A stretch of DNA of 64,000 bases from Syncephalis fuscata (Eukaryota > Zoopagomycota > Zoopagomycetes > Zoopagales > Piptocephalidaceae). The translations under genes were made by a program, and so were the position numbers. Below are positions 10,706 through 24,784 of the stretch, piece after piece. The DNA lies in contig JAHLTZ010000030.1 in the NCBI GenBank assembly GCA_025786725.1, positions 62,001-126,000 on the forward strand. The letters run 5' to 3'. Under the pieces are notes generated by a model. The model saw only the letters and a list, made by a program, of their open reading frames with translations. It was not told the origin of the DNA and made no database searches. Numbering within the stretch: position 1 is the first letter of the stretch; every line of letters begins with the position of its first letter.

Positions 10706-13700
10706 TTAAGGCTGTGCCATAATATCGACATAACGATTACGTGCACCGCGTTTCTTCTTGCCGCCTGGTGTTGCAGCTGTAGTGGCTGTGGTGGCCGGTC
10801 CAGCTAAAGGAGAACTTGATGCTACTGGCATAGGCGGTAAACTACTAGCCGATAAAGATGTACCAGGTGGTGGTGGTGGTGGTGGACCTGATCCAACTGT
10901 ACTAGTGGATGAAGGTGGTCCCATAGTCGGCGTTGGTGCACCAGTCGTCGTTGGTGTAGCAAATCGTGTTGACGGTGCCGATGATGACGACGACATAGGC
11001 GGTGGTGGTGGTGGTGGGGGAGGAGCCGTAGCTGCTGCACCCGCCTAATAGAATAACAACAATATAAAAGTAAATAATCATTCTTCTAACAACACCATTA
11101 GTAATGACTTACCTTTTTATTAACCCATCGTTTTAATTCGGCATCGTAATAGAACTCATTCTCTGCGCCCAATTTAGCCTGTTTAACACTACCCGTACTA
11201 CTACCCGGCCTGAATAGACCCCATATCGACCAACCTATAACAAATCGATTAATACTAATATATTAATAGTAATAGTAATTACTTGTACTTACTTCCTTTC
11301 TTATCACCATCAACACTATTGTTATCGTTATTATTATTATTATTATTACTGTTGTTGTTGTTGGTTGTATTAGTCGGTGCTGGTGTAGATTCTGTTGATG
11401 GTGTTGTACCAGTGTGATTCGATGCATTATCTGCCGTGGGCGCTGGTACCTTTTTACGTAATGAGCTGTTACCCAATCCAAAATCATCATCATCATCGTC
11501 ATCTCCACCGATATCATTGTTGGCATTATTAGTATAAGTCGATGGTTGATAGCTCGTCGTTGCTGTATCTGTAGTTAATACATCATTAGATGTTGCAGTA
11601 TTAGTAGCATTCCACCAAGAAGGCGTATCAGTATTAGTCGTTGAATAAAAGGTAGGCTGTGTGTTCATGGTATTAGCAGTACTGGTGGTGCTGGAATAGA
11701 AGGGCACAGCTGTTGTTACTTCTGATGTATCTTCAGTAGATTGCGTTGTCGTATCAGTTGGATTATACCATGCTGGTGTTGTTGTATTATCGCTCGTCTC
11801 CTCTTCTTGAGTGGTCTCTAAACCAAGACCCATGTTATAGTCACTAGCACTGTTGGTATAAGTAGCACTACTGCCATAATACTGTGGATAAGTGTTGGTG
11901 CGTCCTGTATCGGCCATGGCATTCGATTGACTAACAAGTGGCGAATGAGTCGCTGCAGAATATCTATTTGTATTTTGTTGTTGTTGTTGTTGTTGTTGTT
12001 GATAACTAGGTACAGCTTGTCCCATTGTACTCGAGCGATACATTGCTGTGTTTGCATTATAACCGCCATTGCTACCCTGTGAACTACGTCGGCTAGCCAT
12101 ACCATGGCCATGAATAGCTACATCAGCCGATGCACTACGCATTGGAATCATGGCCGGTGAGGCCGGTGTACTATGGAATTGACCACTACTAGCAAATGGA
12201 CCTGATTCCTTAGTGGGCATCATAGGCATACCTTCATCACCGGCAATAAACTTATTCAAACTATTGTCAATGGCGTTCATTAATGAACCCAGTGTTGGTT
12301 TGGGCAATTTAGATAACCAAGAGGCTGCCGAATCAGCTGCTGTCGATGCACTATTACCACCAGTGGATATAACAATACGTTGATTCACCATTTGTAATTG
12401 CTGCATGAAACAGGCATGGAAATACGGCGATCCTTTAGCGTAGCTCTTAACACAGGCCGCCACCGATTCACAATAACTAAATAGCTATATTAGCGTCGCT
12501 TGCACTATACACACACACACACATCTATATAATAATTACCGTAATGCTTCGTGGATGTAACCGGCATCCAATAGTGACCATACATGGGCTAGTTTGTAAG
12601 CTTGTAAATGAGGGAATCCACTTGATGTAGTGGCACTTGATTTCAACGATAATACAAATTCTAGTATTTCTGTCATTCTAATTGCTTCGGTATGCTTGTA
12701 GAAAGTGGATTGCTGTTGGTGGTCAGTACCCAATAATACAATTCGGGCACTTGTACCCAATCCATTCATAATCGATACTTGCGGTGACAATAAATAACTA
12801 AAACAAAAATATTAATTAATAAATATAATAATTATATATTACCTACCACACATGGGCCGCTTCAATAAGATTCGCTTTACGTAGTGCATCACCTAGTGCT
12901 GATAGTGCTTGTTGATCGTTTGGTGTACGATTAGCAATGAGCATACATAGCATTGACTGCCATCGTGATAGATCCATTGGCGGTGCTTGTCCCATTTGAC
13001 CCGGTGTCCACACACTAGTGGATACAGCATTGGCCGTTAATTCAGCGGCTGTCGTAAATTCTGTCGTCTGATGACTAGTCCCATAAATCACTTGATTCAC
13101 TAAAATGATCTATTAATACCATAATGTATATAGCTACTTCTTTCTACTTACCGGCTTCTTTGCCTTGACCGGCTAGTAGGCCATAGAGTAGTCGGAGTGC
13201 AGCAGTCGAGGCTGTATCCCCCAATTGATCTTGTATAAATTGATCAACGGTGGTCTTCCACATATCTTTGCCCACACAACTAGCAACCATAAGAGCGTGA
13301 GGCCATAACTTATGCTCAATAGCCAGGGCCACTGCTGCTTCTCTGTCACCACGTAACAATAAATATTCAATATCATTTAATCTCTGCATTGAAGCAACGG
13401 AAGCAGGTGGTGCCACTTCAGTAAATACATCTTCTTTACCCGCACCAAGTTGTAACTGTTGACAAAACTCTTTATCAATAGTCTCGTCACCACTATATAT
13501 TATATATTAATAACAATCTACTATAATTATACTATTTTATATTTACCTGCCCGGTGCTACACCATCATGTTCACATAATAGTCGCAGTAGATACCATAGT
13601 AGACGTGTACCTTGTCGTTGATCATCACTGGCCTCTCTATTCTCTTCTAGCACGGCGAGCTTTTCATCAATCATGGCTAGTACTTCTTTCTTCTTAGCCT

Positions 13701-16700
13701 TTACGCCTAGTCGGGCATCTTGTAATAGTGGCACGGTTGTTGTTTCTACTGTATCTTGTGGTGTCGTTACATAATCACGTAGTGATGCTACTACGATAGG
13801 GCCTGGTACCACTTTAGTAATGGGTGTATTTTGATCAGCTACAAATCGCTGTACACTACGTGGAAACATGACCACCATACGACCTATGTTATGTATTATA
13901 GTATTAATAAATATTGTCGCGCTGTTCTATCTACTACTTACCGCCAAATCCAAATGATATTAATGGACAGGGTGGCCGCTGTGTTGGATCCTTGTAACTA
14001 TTCTGCCCATCGAATGTTGCCGTATGGCTTGTATCACGCGATGAATAATCAATAGCGGTTGCAGCACTTGTAGATGAATCAGTCATATCATGGTGTTGAT
14101 ACAGTTGCTGTTGTTGATGATGATAAAGTAATAGACCATCATTACTACAAGCAGTATCTTGGTACATACCATTCATTGAAGTGGTATTGGCCCCTGTATA
14201 ACTTTCATCATGTTCTTCAAATAGCGTTGATGATTCACCCGGTAACCTGTTACCAGTAGTGGTGGTATAGGCAGCAACGGATGAGAATTCACTGCCGTAC
14301 ATGGACTGAGTGACCATTTCTGTACTGTAGGAATACTGTGAATGTCGACGATCTTGCTGTGTTCTATTGGACATGACACTCGCCGATCTACTTTGATCAA
14401 TATCTTCCATGTCCCATGTATTACTGGCAACATCCATGACTGATTGACTATTCACAGTATCAGCTCGTGATGGTGTACGTACATCCGACCATCCTGCCGA
14501 CCATGACACAGGCGGCTGTGACTGCATCGAGGCTGTATCCGTCTCTGCTGTCCCCTCCACTAATGATGCAATTGAGTTGATCTGACTTGGATCAATGGTT
14601 TCAAAGGTAGATTGATTCGAGTCAACTGCACCTGATGACGATGAATGGCCAAATATTAGATCATCCAAATCATCTGTACCATGATGATGATTACTATCAT
14701 TGGTAGATAAAAGCATTTCTGATTGACCTGTACCATAGTGTTCATCATGCGTCAACTCAGTATTAAATGTCATTGATGTCGTTGATGGTATATGTTCATG
14801 AGAGGGTGACATGGTTGATGTATGAGGCACTGTATCACTTGAACTATCATGATGCTGATGGTGGCTATGATCCGGCTCAGATGCTTCATTAGTACTTGGC
14901 TCAGCCACCCATTGATTTAATGTAGCATCAAATCTATATCCAGGATAAGCATTAGGGTCTACAGATGGAATCCATTGTTGTGTTGTATAATCATAAGTCC
15001 AACCTGGATATTCAGTTGATTCAGTAGTCGTTGCTGTATCAGTAACCGGTGCTGTTTCTGTGGCCATTGCTGCTGTCACTTCTTGTGATACTGTTGTTGT
15101 AGCTGTAATTACCTCTGTTGTTGTTGTTGTAGTTACTGCCTCTGTTACTTCTGTTTGATCAATTATCTGTGTGGCATAAGACTGACCCATATTGTTATCA
15201 ACTATGTTATAATCAGTAGGATAAGAGGACTGTTGTTGATGTTGTTGATATGGCTGCTGCTGCTGCTGTTGCTGTTGTTGTTGATCTGAACTTTGATAAT
15301 CAACAGTAGATGTATTGCCATATTGTAAATGATCAGCCGAGTATTGAGATGACAAATCTGATTGCGTTGGATAGACTGCACTAGTATAATTGGTATCTTG
15401 TTGTACTGCATATGATTGATCAGTTACAGTTGTTGTGGTTGTTGTTGCAGTTGTATAAGCAGTATTTTGTGAATATGACTGTGCCGTATTCATTTGATTC
15501 GAATAAGATTGATTCGAGTATGATTTACCAGATGAGGGTGGATATTGTGCCGTGGTTGCCATTGTTGTTGCATACGCATTAGCATGTTGAGCTGATGAAT
15601 ATTGTGCATTACCATGGTTATTCTGTTCATAAACAGTATTGGAATGGACTGAATAAGCTGAATCGGTTTGACTAGGCAGTGGTACAGTAGTAGCATGTTG
15701 AGACATTGAATCATTAGATGTTGATACAGTTGATGTATTATAAGCAGTATCTGTATTATAAGCATTGCCTGCATTGTAAGATGTATCTACATTATAACCA
15801 GTATTGGCTGTATAACCAGTATTCGATGTATTTGCATTATAACCAGTATTCGATATATTTGTATTATATAATCCATTGGATGTATTGGCATAGTTTTGAT
15901 AATTGACATTGCTATTTGTACTTGAATACGAAGATGGACTGGTAACACCATAAGCATTTGATGTAGTCTGTTGCTGTTGCATGTGATGCTGCATCTGATG
16001 TTGTTGCTGTGGTGGTGGTGGTGTTGGTCGATGAGATGTTGTCTTTTTAAAGAAATCCATTGGTGGACCATCATAAGCATAATCATCAGGTGGCGCTGTA
16101 GATGATGATACTGCTGCTACTACTGGTGGTGGTGCCATTGTACCTGTACCTGTACCTACACTATTAATACTACTAGGAACACCAGGATATGTGGAGGCCA
16201 TAGAGGCACCATAGGGTGTAGAATAGTAATTAGTAGGCGGTACAGTTGAATTGATAGCCTTTGACTTCTTTTTAGTATAAAGTACGGGTGGTCCATCATA
16301 GGCAAAACTATCATCAGTAGTGGCTGGTGCTGGTGCTACTGCTGCCACTGGTGGTGGTATAGCAACAGAAGAGGCTGTATTCATATAACCTGGATAACTA
16401 CCATAGCCATAACCAGTACTAGTAGTACTAGTAGTAGTAGTAGTAGTAGTAGATCCATAATAATTAGTCGCTGTAGTAGGTGCATATCCACTATAGGCTG
16501 TACTAGCTGCCGTATTCATGGTTTGATTTGCTGTATAGCTAGATGTTGAATAGTCTACAGCCGTATTACTCATATATTGACTAGTCGTATTAGCTGTAGT
16601 TGCAACTGTTGCAGTTGTATCTGGTGCTGTATACGGCTCAACCATGTCATACATATCATCATCATCATCATAATCCCGTGATAATGCAGCCCATATATCC

Positions 16701-18426
16701 TGTTGTGTAGCAGTAGTAGCAGTATTGGATACTGGAGCTGAGGCTGAGGCTGACACGGTAGCAGCAGCAGTAATTGTTGTCGTTGTTGCATCAACCATAC
16801 CTAATTGATCAAATAGATCGACATCTTGACCTCCAAATAATTGGCTTACATCGTCATTAGCTGTTGAAAAAGCAGCCATGGGCGGTTCAGTAGCTACAGT
16901 TGTTGTTATTGTTGTTGTTGTTGTTGTTGTTGTTGTAATACTAGTATCAATCGTATCTGTTGTTATAGGTACAACCCGCGGCGTAGTCACTTCAGGCACA
17001 CTATCCTGATTTAATTGAAATGCACTTTGTTCTTCAATAACTGAATCAAAGAAAGGTACAGCTGTCATACTAGTAGCCATGGTCGGTGTCGGTGTTGTAT
17101 CAATAAATGGTGTATTAGATGCCGCAAATAGATCATCAAATACTGAAGTAGCATTAGAAGTTATAGTAAAATCAGGTACTTCACTTGAAAATAGAGCATC
17201 AGCATGAATTGGACTCTTTGGTGCAATTTCTGTATTGGATACAACAAATAGATCATTTTGAGTAGCAGTCGTCGCTGTTGCTATTGTATCTACTTTAATA
17301 TTGCCCATATCTACTGTATCAACTGCCACTACTTTCGTTTCTGTGGTTTCTGTTGTTACTACTGCTTCTACTTCTGTTACCACTGTTTCTGCTTCTGTTG
17401 TTACTGAAAGGGGAAATGGAATACTAATTGGTACTATCTCCTCTATAGTATTCATTTCTACTGATGTCACTATTGCTGCCATTCCTGTTTCTGTTTCTGT
17501 GGTTGTTATACTGGTAGTAGCAGTAGTAGTGGTTATTGTCTCGGCAGGAGTAACTGTTGTCATAATGGAATCATTCAAAGGGGCATCCACACCAACATAG
17601 GATGATGTAGATGATACTGATATAATAGATGGCGGTATATCTGATGTTGATAGAGAATCCATTGTATGATCAATAACTGATTCTACCACCATTTCTGTAG
17701 TCATTGTCTCCACCGTTTCAGACACCAATGTTGATGTTGATGCCAATGCATTAGGTGGATTAAATGACGTAGATATTACATCATCATTAGTAACTATAGT
17801 AGTTTCTGATATATTTGCCCTCTTTTCTACATCTATTTACATCATATTATATTATATTGTATTATATTAGTTGTTGTTATTTAATATATAGTATATAGTA
17901 TATAGTATATAGTATATAGTATAAATAACTTACCAGATACGAGTACTGTATCCACTACTTGTTCTTTATACATTTATATATTTACTAGTTAATATATATA
18001 CATATATACATACATATTATACTAATTGATATAGTCTACTTACCAGATAGAGTCTCTACTACAGCTATATTCATTTCAGTAGTGGCTACAGTATCGGTAG
18101 GTATCACTTTTATTTCTTTCTCTCCGCCTTCTTCTTCGTGTTCTTCTTTCTTCTCCATTTCATCGTCGGTATCATGGATAGTACTGCTTTCATCGGGTGT
18201 ATAGGGTGTATCGGTAGTGGGTGAGGCTATATCTTCACTTGGATCGGTTGACGTGCTATTGTTGTTGCCTAGTTTCTTTCCCTTGCGCTTCTTTTTCTTT
18301 TTAGCCGACTTTGACGCTATATATAATATACATGGTGTATCATGAGCGACTGTTACTATTGTAGACTACTATTAAATTACCTGTGTTCTGCGCTGTCGTA
18401 TTACTAAGTGGGTTGTTGCTAATCAT
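10706..18426 (-). CDS. SEC16: Sec16, COPII scaffold at ER exit sites
   Basis: About 11 exons encode roughly 2,350 residues. The order is a Lys-rich start ([12 protein letters not shown]), an acidic region, then a ~3.9-kb Thr/Ser/Gln/Tyr-rich exon. That exon holds YPGWTYD...[18 protein letters not shown] (WW-like repeat) and ends PLISFGFGG. Splicing then gives [11 protein letters not shown], the conserved central-domain entry. The ancestral coatomer helical domain follows ([25 protein letters not shown]..., [10 protein letters not shown]..., [15 protein letters not shown]..., [10 protein letters not shown]). The C-terminus has [19 protein letters not shown], a proline-rich stretch and [13 protein letters not shown]. 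Sec16 organises Sec23/24 and Sec13/31 assembly. A 30-nt exon lies at 17963-17934. The start is uncertain. In-frame ATGs exist up to about 18468, and an exon at 18747-18534 would splice in frame to this one. Confidence 0.93.
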
Positions 18427-18924
18427 GGTGTGGTATGCTATCATCAATGTCATGCGGTTATTCATCATATCATTACGTAGACGGTCACTGTTCTATTCGT
18501 GTCCAGTACTACTAATACTACTACTACTACTTACCAGAATGCTGGTTATCAAAACAAAGAACGAAGCAGACGCACTGTTAAAGTTACAGTCTGTCTTGAT
18601 GGCAATAAGTTTGCTACACTCAAGTGAATTCGGCTGGGAATTAAAAGATGACAGAGTGTGGTTAAAAGAGTGATAAGCAGTGTCGTTGTTATTCACTTCA
18701 AAGGTATCATGTGAATGTGTGTGTGTATTGTTGGCAAGTTCCCCCAATAAACATTACAATCAATTCACAATGTTATTATGTTGTATTGATATAAATATTC
18801 GTATAATGATTGGTATTACTATGATTGGTATTAATATTGTTTGACGTGGTCCAATCATCACCAATCATCATTATTATAATTGACACATCATTTAGTATAA
18901 ACTGATTTGTCTAATAGTGTTTTA
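18427..18924 (-). other. SEC16 5' region with possible extra exon
   Basis: On the minus strand, ATTCTG|GTAAGTAG at about 18533 and GAATAG|AACAG at about 18496 could bound a short (~40-nt) intron. It would join an open frame (18747-18534) in phase with the SEC16 frame. The extra 71 residues (MGELANNTHTHSHD...) are not recognisable, so this may equally be a 5' UTR exon. Confidence 0.35.
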
Positions 18925-21601
18925 TTATTCGGCCTTATTTGTCTTGGTACGTTTCCGTTTTTTATTCGTCGGTTCTAAAGATGCCGTATTCTTGTTATTA
19001 TCTTTACTATTCTTGTTACTTGACATCGATGATCCAGTCTTTTTCTGTTGTGGCTGTTCCTCTTGTTTTTGTTGTTGTCTTTTTTGAGATGCTTTTATCA
19101 TTTCCCTTAGTAATAGATGGTATCGAAGAAGTATTGTTTTATAAATAAATGAACTATGTATGATGCTATGGTCTACTTACTGTTTACGATGTGTTTTACG
19201 TTTATCGTATGAACTGCGAGTACTGATTGTTTTACGTTCCACAGGATTTCTACGTAATTGATGACGCTTTTGTTTACTAGTTGATGATATGTTAATTATA
19301 TTCTATAACCATTACTACTACTTACGATGCCTTTTTAAGTGTTAACATCCAATCGGGTACATCACATCCTGATGTTTTCATTACATTAACAATACTAGAT
19401 AGTAGAATATTAATATAGGGTATAATAATAATGTGTAATAAGTAGGTACTGACCTGCGTAGGAAATCGACATCATCATTAGTAAATAGCGTAACTGCTTC
19501 ACCAGTACGACCGGCACGACCCGTACGACCTATTAATTGATTGATTTATTAATAATTTTATTATAATTAATATATATATGTGTGTATTAATTACTTACCA
19601 ATACGATGAATGTAACTTTGTACGGTTTGAGGGAAATCGTAGTTAATAACCAAACGAACACCTTTGAAATCAATACCACGAGCCATTAATTCGGTAGAAA
19701 TAAGTACCCAAATCTTGCCTTCTCGGAATTGTTTAACAATATTATCACGCTACGATAGTCACAGTTATTCAATAGTTATTCAATAGTAAATACTAGTGGA
19801 TACATACTTGAGCACGGGTACGTTCTGAGTGGATAACATCAACATTAATACCATCATAGATCAATTCGTTAAATAATTCACGGGCTCGTTCAATTGACTG
19901 GACGAATATAAGTACGGGTGGTTTTAAACCTTCTTGGATAAGTTGACGCATGGCAATCATTTTGCCCTCTTCACTGCCCACATAAATTAAGCGTTGTTTA
20001 ATGGTTTCTGTTGCGGCATTTCTATAGATTGATTAGTTAAAAGTTCCATCAAATGGTTATTGATTGCAGCACTTACTTTGTTCCTACAACTACACGGATT
20101 GGATCTTTCATAATAGTTTGTGCCAATTGTTCAACACCTGATGGCAGTGTTGCACTGTAGAGTGCTTTTTGTAATTGAGGCAATGTACATGCTGCTAATA
20201 TTTCATCCATTTGTTCGAGGAAGCCCAGATCTAGTAGTTTATCGGCTTCATCCAATACTAAATGTTTTACACTATTATAATAGATGAACCATTAATATGG
20301 AGTATATCATTATATATATATATATATATATCTACTTACTGGCTTAAATCCATTCCTTCTTGTTGAATGGCATGTACAAGTCGTAGCGGTGTACTAATAA
20401 GAATATCTATTATGGTATAAGTAATAATATAAAGTAATACGCGTATTATAATATACATTACCGAATTTTGGACGTAATTTAGGATTATTATGTTGTTTAT
20501 GTGCGGACATTTTTGACATCATGCCAATTTTAAAACTTTTACCAACACTTAATGCTTGGAATTGATTGTATATCTATTAATATTAAATGTATTAATATAT
20601 TTAATATTTCAACTGTATATATTCTATATATTTACCTGTTGAGACAGTTCCCGTGTAGGAGAAATAACCAATGCTCGACAACCAACCTTCTTTGGACTAT
20701 TAAGATCTTGTAGAATAGGCAATACAAATGATAGTGTTTTACCACTACCCGTAGGTGCACAGGCCATAACATCGCGTCCCTTTATTACATTATATTAACA
20801 GTGGACTATATGTAATAGATGTAATAGCTTACATTAAGTGTTACGGGTGCACATTGCATCTGAACTGGTGTAGGTTGTTTGAATCCAAGTTTGGTCAAAT
20901 TGTCAACTAGGAAAGGAGCCATTTCAAATCTATGTACATTATAGTATAATTAGAATAATTAAATGATTATTAATATTTACTACTTACTGTTGTTCCAGTT
21001 CAGAGAATGCTTGAAATGGTCGTGGAATATCTGTGCCATAGACACGAATACGATGCTGTGTACGGAATTCCTCGGCCTAAATAGTTTACTGTTAGTATTT
21101 TATAAGATATTATCTTCATTTAATCCACTAAATACTCATTAATCACTTACTTCTTGTTCATTACGAAATGGTTTAGTATTTGTATCAACTGCATTTGAAT
21201 CAGGCTCTGATACATCTAAGCGATTCAATAATAGATTGTAATGATATAAGTAAAAATGTAGAATATAATGCTACACCTACCAGAATCAGCGCCATCAACT
21301 TCCATTTTATCTGTACTTGTTTCGTCTTTTTGACGACGAGTATGACGACGACGAGAAGGTGTTCCCGGTGCCGGTTTGTTATTGAAAAAGTCTATTTCTT
21401 CAAGTAATTCATTTGTATTATTGTTATTGGCCGTGGCTGTCGACGATAGTGGTAGCGTTGTGGTGCGCTAGTTAAGCGTTAATGGTTTGACCTATAGCCA
21501 ATCCCTTCTAGATTAATACTTACCTCAAATAACTTAACATCTTCTGCAAATCGCTGCTTATTAAAGCGTGCACCTGCACCCAGTGCCTTGAATATCTCCA
21601 T
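18925..21601 (-). CDS. ROK1: DEAD-box RNA helicase Rok1/DDX52
   Basis: An ATP-dependent RNA helicase of 18S rRNA processing in the nucleolus, by homology. About 15 exons. The N-terminus [21 protein letters not shown] matches the DDX52/Rok1 start, and [13 protein letters not shown] matches their next conserved box. Helicase motifs appear in order: Q motif FKQPTPVQ, motif [11 protein letters not shown], Ia [47 protein letters not shown] and [22 protein letters not shown]. After the core comes [14 protein letters not shown] and a Lys/Arg/Gln-rich tail ending [11 protein letters not shown]. Every exon I joined keeps frame. It lies upstream of SEC16 on the same strand. An (AT)n tract marks the intron near 20320. 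Confidence 0.95.
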
Positions 21602-21934
21602 AGCTGAATATAAATACGAAGAAAAAAGAGTAAAAGAATCTTAAAAAGCAAAAGTGTTTTTATTTTATTTTTTTAATACACAAATTCAAACTGAACTGTC
21701 ACAGACTATAATTCAATCACCACCCATTAATGATGTTTTGTATTAACCAGATTGTATTTGTATTAATGGCATGACAGACACTGCAACATTTATGTTTATG
21801 TAGTCTGATTTGCCAAAATGACATAACTCTCAAATAGACATTGTTATATTAAACGGCTGCTTCTTATTGTTTATTCATTTATCTTAATCAACATTAATGA
21901 AATATGAATATGTCATAGATAGCGTTAAATCCAG
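21602..21934. other. Intergenic
   Basis: Upstream region of the helicase gene and 3' flank of the 7TM gene. Nothing else recognised. Confidence 0.5.
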
Positions 21935-23091
21935 TTATTCCTGCGAATAAGATTCAGTATATAAATTCAGATTTGCAGCTAAATTCTCAATCACAGAAGC
22001 GTAATTATTGTTAGATGGCAAAGCATTAAATTCAGGAAGGTCAGCAGGTTGCACATTAAAATAAGTAGTCGTAATGGTTTCTTCAGTCCTATTACGACGT
22101 TGGCAGTCATCATGTTGTTCCGAGTGCTCAGACTGTGTAAATGCTGCATTAATATCATTTACCACATCTCTCGCTCGTTGATTGTAAGCAGTAGCGGACA
22201 TAGCAATAAGTGTGCGACTGGTAAGAGTAGGCTCTTTATCAAATCCTGTTAAAGCTTTGCGTGTATAGACACCGACAAACAAAACAAGAACATTAGAGGT
22301 ATGGCCAGCTAGGAAATGATATAAAAGGTAACCCATGTCAGACACAGATATCAAAATGCAATGGGCTGCTAATACGAGCAGTTGTCTACACTTGAAATCC
22401 AATTCTGAAATATTATTACGCTTAATTTCCGCATACTGCCAAAGAAACAAAATGGCCGAGAGAAAACTAAATCCTGAGGTTATACTATAACCAGCACGTA
22501 TTATATTATCGGCTTTTTTCTCGGACAAAAAAGTATTGGACCTAATAAGAAGGATCCAACCACCAAGCACCAATGCGCAGCCAATGCTATAGAAAACCAT
22601 CCCATTGATGCCAAATCGGTAAACTAGCTGGGCTCGTTGGACAATTACTTTTCTCATAGACTGACTCCTATTGATCAAATTTAGTTAGTTACATGTTATT
22701 GCAATATTAATACAGTGCTAAGTGAATGTGTGATAACTAAATAAAGTAGAAATGGGAAGCTAACTTACCATGCTAGCATTAACTTTGCAACAATAATTTT
22801 AATTATCCAGCCAGCAAATAATAATACTACTTTTGAATAATTCAGAAATGTATCATTGAACTTGTATAAGCCATTGATGTGCATACCAAAGGCAGCTGCG
22901 CCAATTAATATGGCACCGATCATCATGCCATGATACTTAGTTCTTGTCTGAATGTAGCGCCAAAAATGGAGACAACCAAAGCCTAAGAAGAAAAGCGCAA
23001 ATGTAATGTCCCTGAGCGGCTTAGTTCCAGGCACGAAAGGTTGCGTTGGAGCCACATTATCAACAGAGTTTGAACTAGAATCATCTGACAT
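21935..23091 (-). CDS. Seven-transmembrane, receptor-like membrane protein
   Basis: Two exons (23091-22769 and 22667-21935) joined in phase 2 give 351 residues. The N-terminus is short, polar and unstructured (MSDDSSSNSVDN). Three hydrophobic segments lie in exon 1 and four in exon 2. The last is near TSNVLVLFVGVYT and is followed by a ~100-residue acidic, polar cytoplasmic-type tail (EHSEQHDDCQRRNRTEE...). This is a 7TM topology with a short extracellular N-terminus and cytosolic C-terminus. There is no RGS domain and no sequence signature I can place in a named GPCR class. It could be a G-protein-coupled receptor or another polytopic sensor. The intron is 101 nt. Confidence 0.75.
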
Positions 23092-24291
23092 GATGGTATA
23101 GCTGCTTGCAGGGGATGTGTTGTCTCGTAAAGGGAATGTTAAGATTGTGCAATACTATATGAGCTAGTAATTGTAATGGCAAACTTTAACAAAAAAACGG
23201 TAGTTAAGTGTTATTTATCAAAAACTAAATTGCACTTGGTGATAGAGGAAGAGTCGAGGTAATAGAGAATGAAGTATGAATATAGATTATGCTGAACTTG
23301 GTTATTTGCTTATACTTTTATAGCATCAAACTTCTAAATTTTTATTTTGGCTTAAGTCACGGATACCAGTAAACAACGTCCAAAAATAGGCTAGTAAGTT
23401 GGTATGTACCCAGCTCAATGGACAGCGTATCTAGAACACACACATACCATACATTGCATACCTGTATTTGTTAATATATTGTGTAACCTTTTATTATTAG
23501 CTTATGTTCCATAAATGTTCAATGTAATAGGACATCGCCCCCTAAAGTTCAGGCCCATTCTAGCTGAAATCTATCCACATGCACTCGCTAAATGGCAACA
23601 TTTGCTGCCGTCTACCCTTGCACCATTGACTTTGATTTTACATACTCTGTTGATATTTAAATACAATATTAGTTCACAATAATTAATATATAATAGCGAG
23701 CTATTACTTTATTTTATACTAGTTCAAATTCAATAGCAATAGAACAAAAGTAATAGTTTTGAATAGTATATAGATACCCCTACAGTTGAAGACAAAAGGC
23801 TTGTGTAATTCATAGCAATTTCTTTGAATGGCATCGGCTTAAAACAAGTTATAGAACGTGGTAACCAACTTTTTGTGAAAATATTGCTGCAAGATGAGAC
23901 ATAAACGTTGAAATTAAATAATTAGTGTGGTCTTGTTCTGCGTTTAAAACATAGTATTACGCTAATTGTGCGTGTACTGTAAACCAACTCACGTTTTAGC
24001 AAGCTTTCAATGCCGTGAGCTAGGGGAAAGCAGTCATTACGCATATTCAAAATGGCCAATGTGACAATCTGCCAATCATTTATCGTTACATCAGACAACG
24101 CAATAGCCATTGAAGCAATAATTTGCTCATAAGATGCCTAAGGCGTCCAATATATACTAGTTTTCGATACTATTGATACTATTTAATCTAAATACTAGTT
24201 TTAATAATACCATGTTTAATAGACAAGAATCACCATTACACTATTACATATACTTTGATTCAACACTCAGCTTTGGTCAGTACACGTGTAA
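23092..24291. other. Intergenic, no firm gene
   Basis: AT-rich sequence with one 62-codon minus-strand frame (24110-23922). I cannot support it as a gene or attach it to a neighbour. Confidence 0.4.
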
Positions 24292-24713
24292 TCATGGTCT
24301 TAATGAGCCCTTATTGCACCGTGCAAATAGTGCAATTACGCCCAATCCACCAAATAATCCTATTAATGGTAATCGCCATTTCATTTGCCGAGTCAACATT
24401 ATGCTAAGGCGACTCGTTGAAACCATTTTGTATAATATTTGACAGTAAGCATTTAGGGGTACTTGATTGATTGTTGTTGAAACATTATGCAACAATTGTT
24501 ACACTGACATATCAATTATAGTTGTTGTTGGTATTTACCAGATACGGCATCATCCGACGATAGCTCTTGGAGTAGAATGCTGTCGAATAGTTTATTGACT
24601 AGTACTATAGCAATACTACCGACATTTTTGTTTGTTTCTAAATATTGTAGATATGAGTATTTTATATAGTATATTTTGTCAACTGCTAAAACATACAATA
24701 TTTTCTATTCATT
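24292..24713 (-). CDS. Small, probably tail-anchored membrane protein (5' end not found)
   Basis: Two exons fit well. Exon 24713-24540 begins after a TAG acceptor and ends SSDDAVS at a GTAAATAC donor. It joins in phase 1 to an exon starting VPLNAYCQILYKM (about 24447) and ending at 24292. The joined part is about 110 residues: a mostly helical soluble segment (SIAIVLVNKLFDSILLQEL) followed by MKWRLPLIGLFGGLGVIALFA and the short tail RCNKGSLRP. That is a single C-terminal membrane span with a positive tail, the layout of tail-anchored proteins of the outer mitochondrial membrane, ER or peroxisome. No ATG is found in the first exon, so an upstream exon is expected. The 415-bp repeat copy starts 70 bp upstream and may have displaced it. 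Family not recognised. Confidence 0.45.
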
Positions 24714-24784
24714 TATCTCATTTTAGCACATAGCGAAAACATTCTATTTATTATATACTTTAACACGTTTTGCTCAATTCATTC

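Noticed and set aside
10758-11048. Plus-strand frame rich in Gly/Val/Asp
   Set aside because: Antisense shadow of the proline-rich C-terminus of SEC16.
17301-17600. Plus-strand Val/Ser/Thr-rich frame
   Set aside because: Shadow of the Thr/Glu-rich SEC16 exon on the other strand.
23922-24110. 62-codon minus-strand frame starting MAIALSDVTINDWQ
   Set aside because: Reads somewhat protein-like but has no motif, no convincing donor or acceptor, and no link to the neighbouring small gene.
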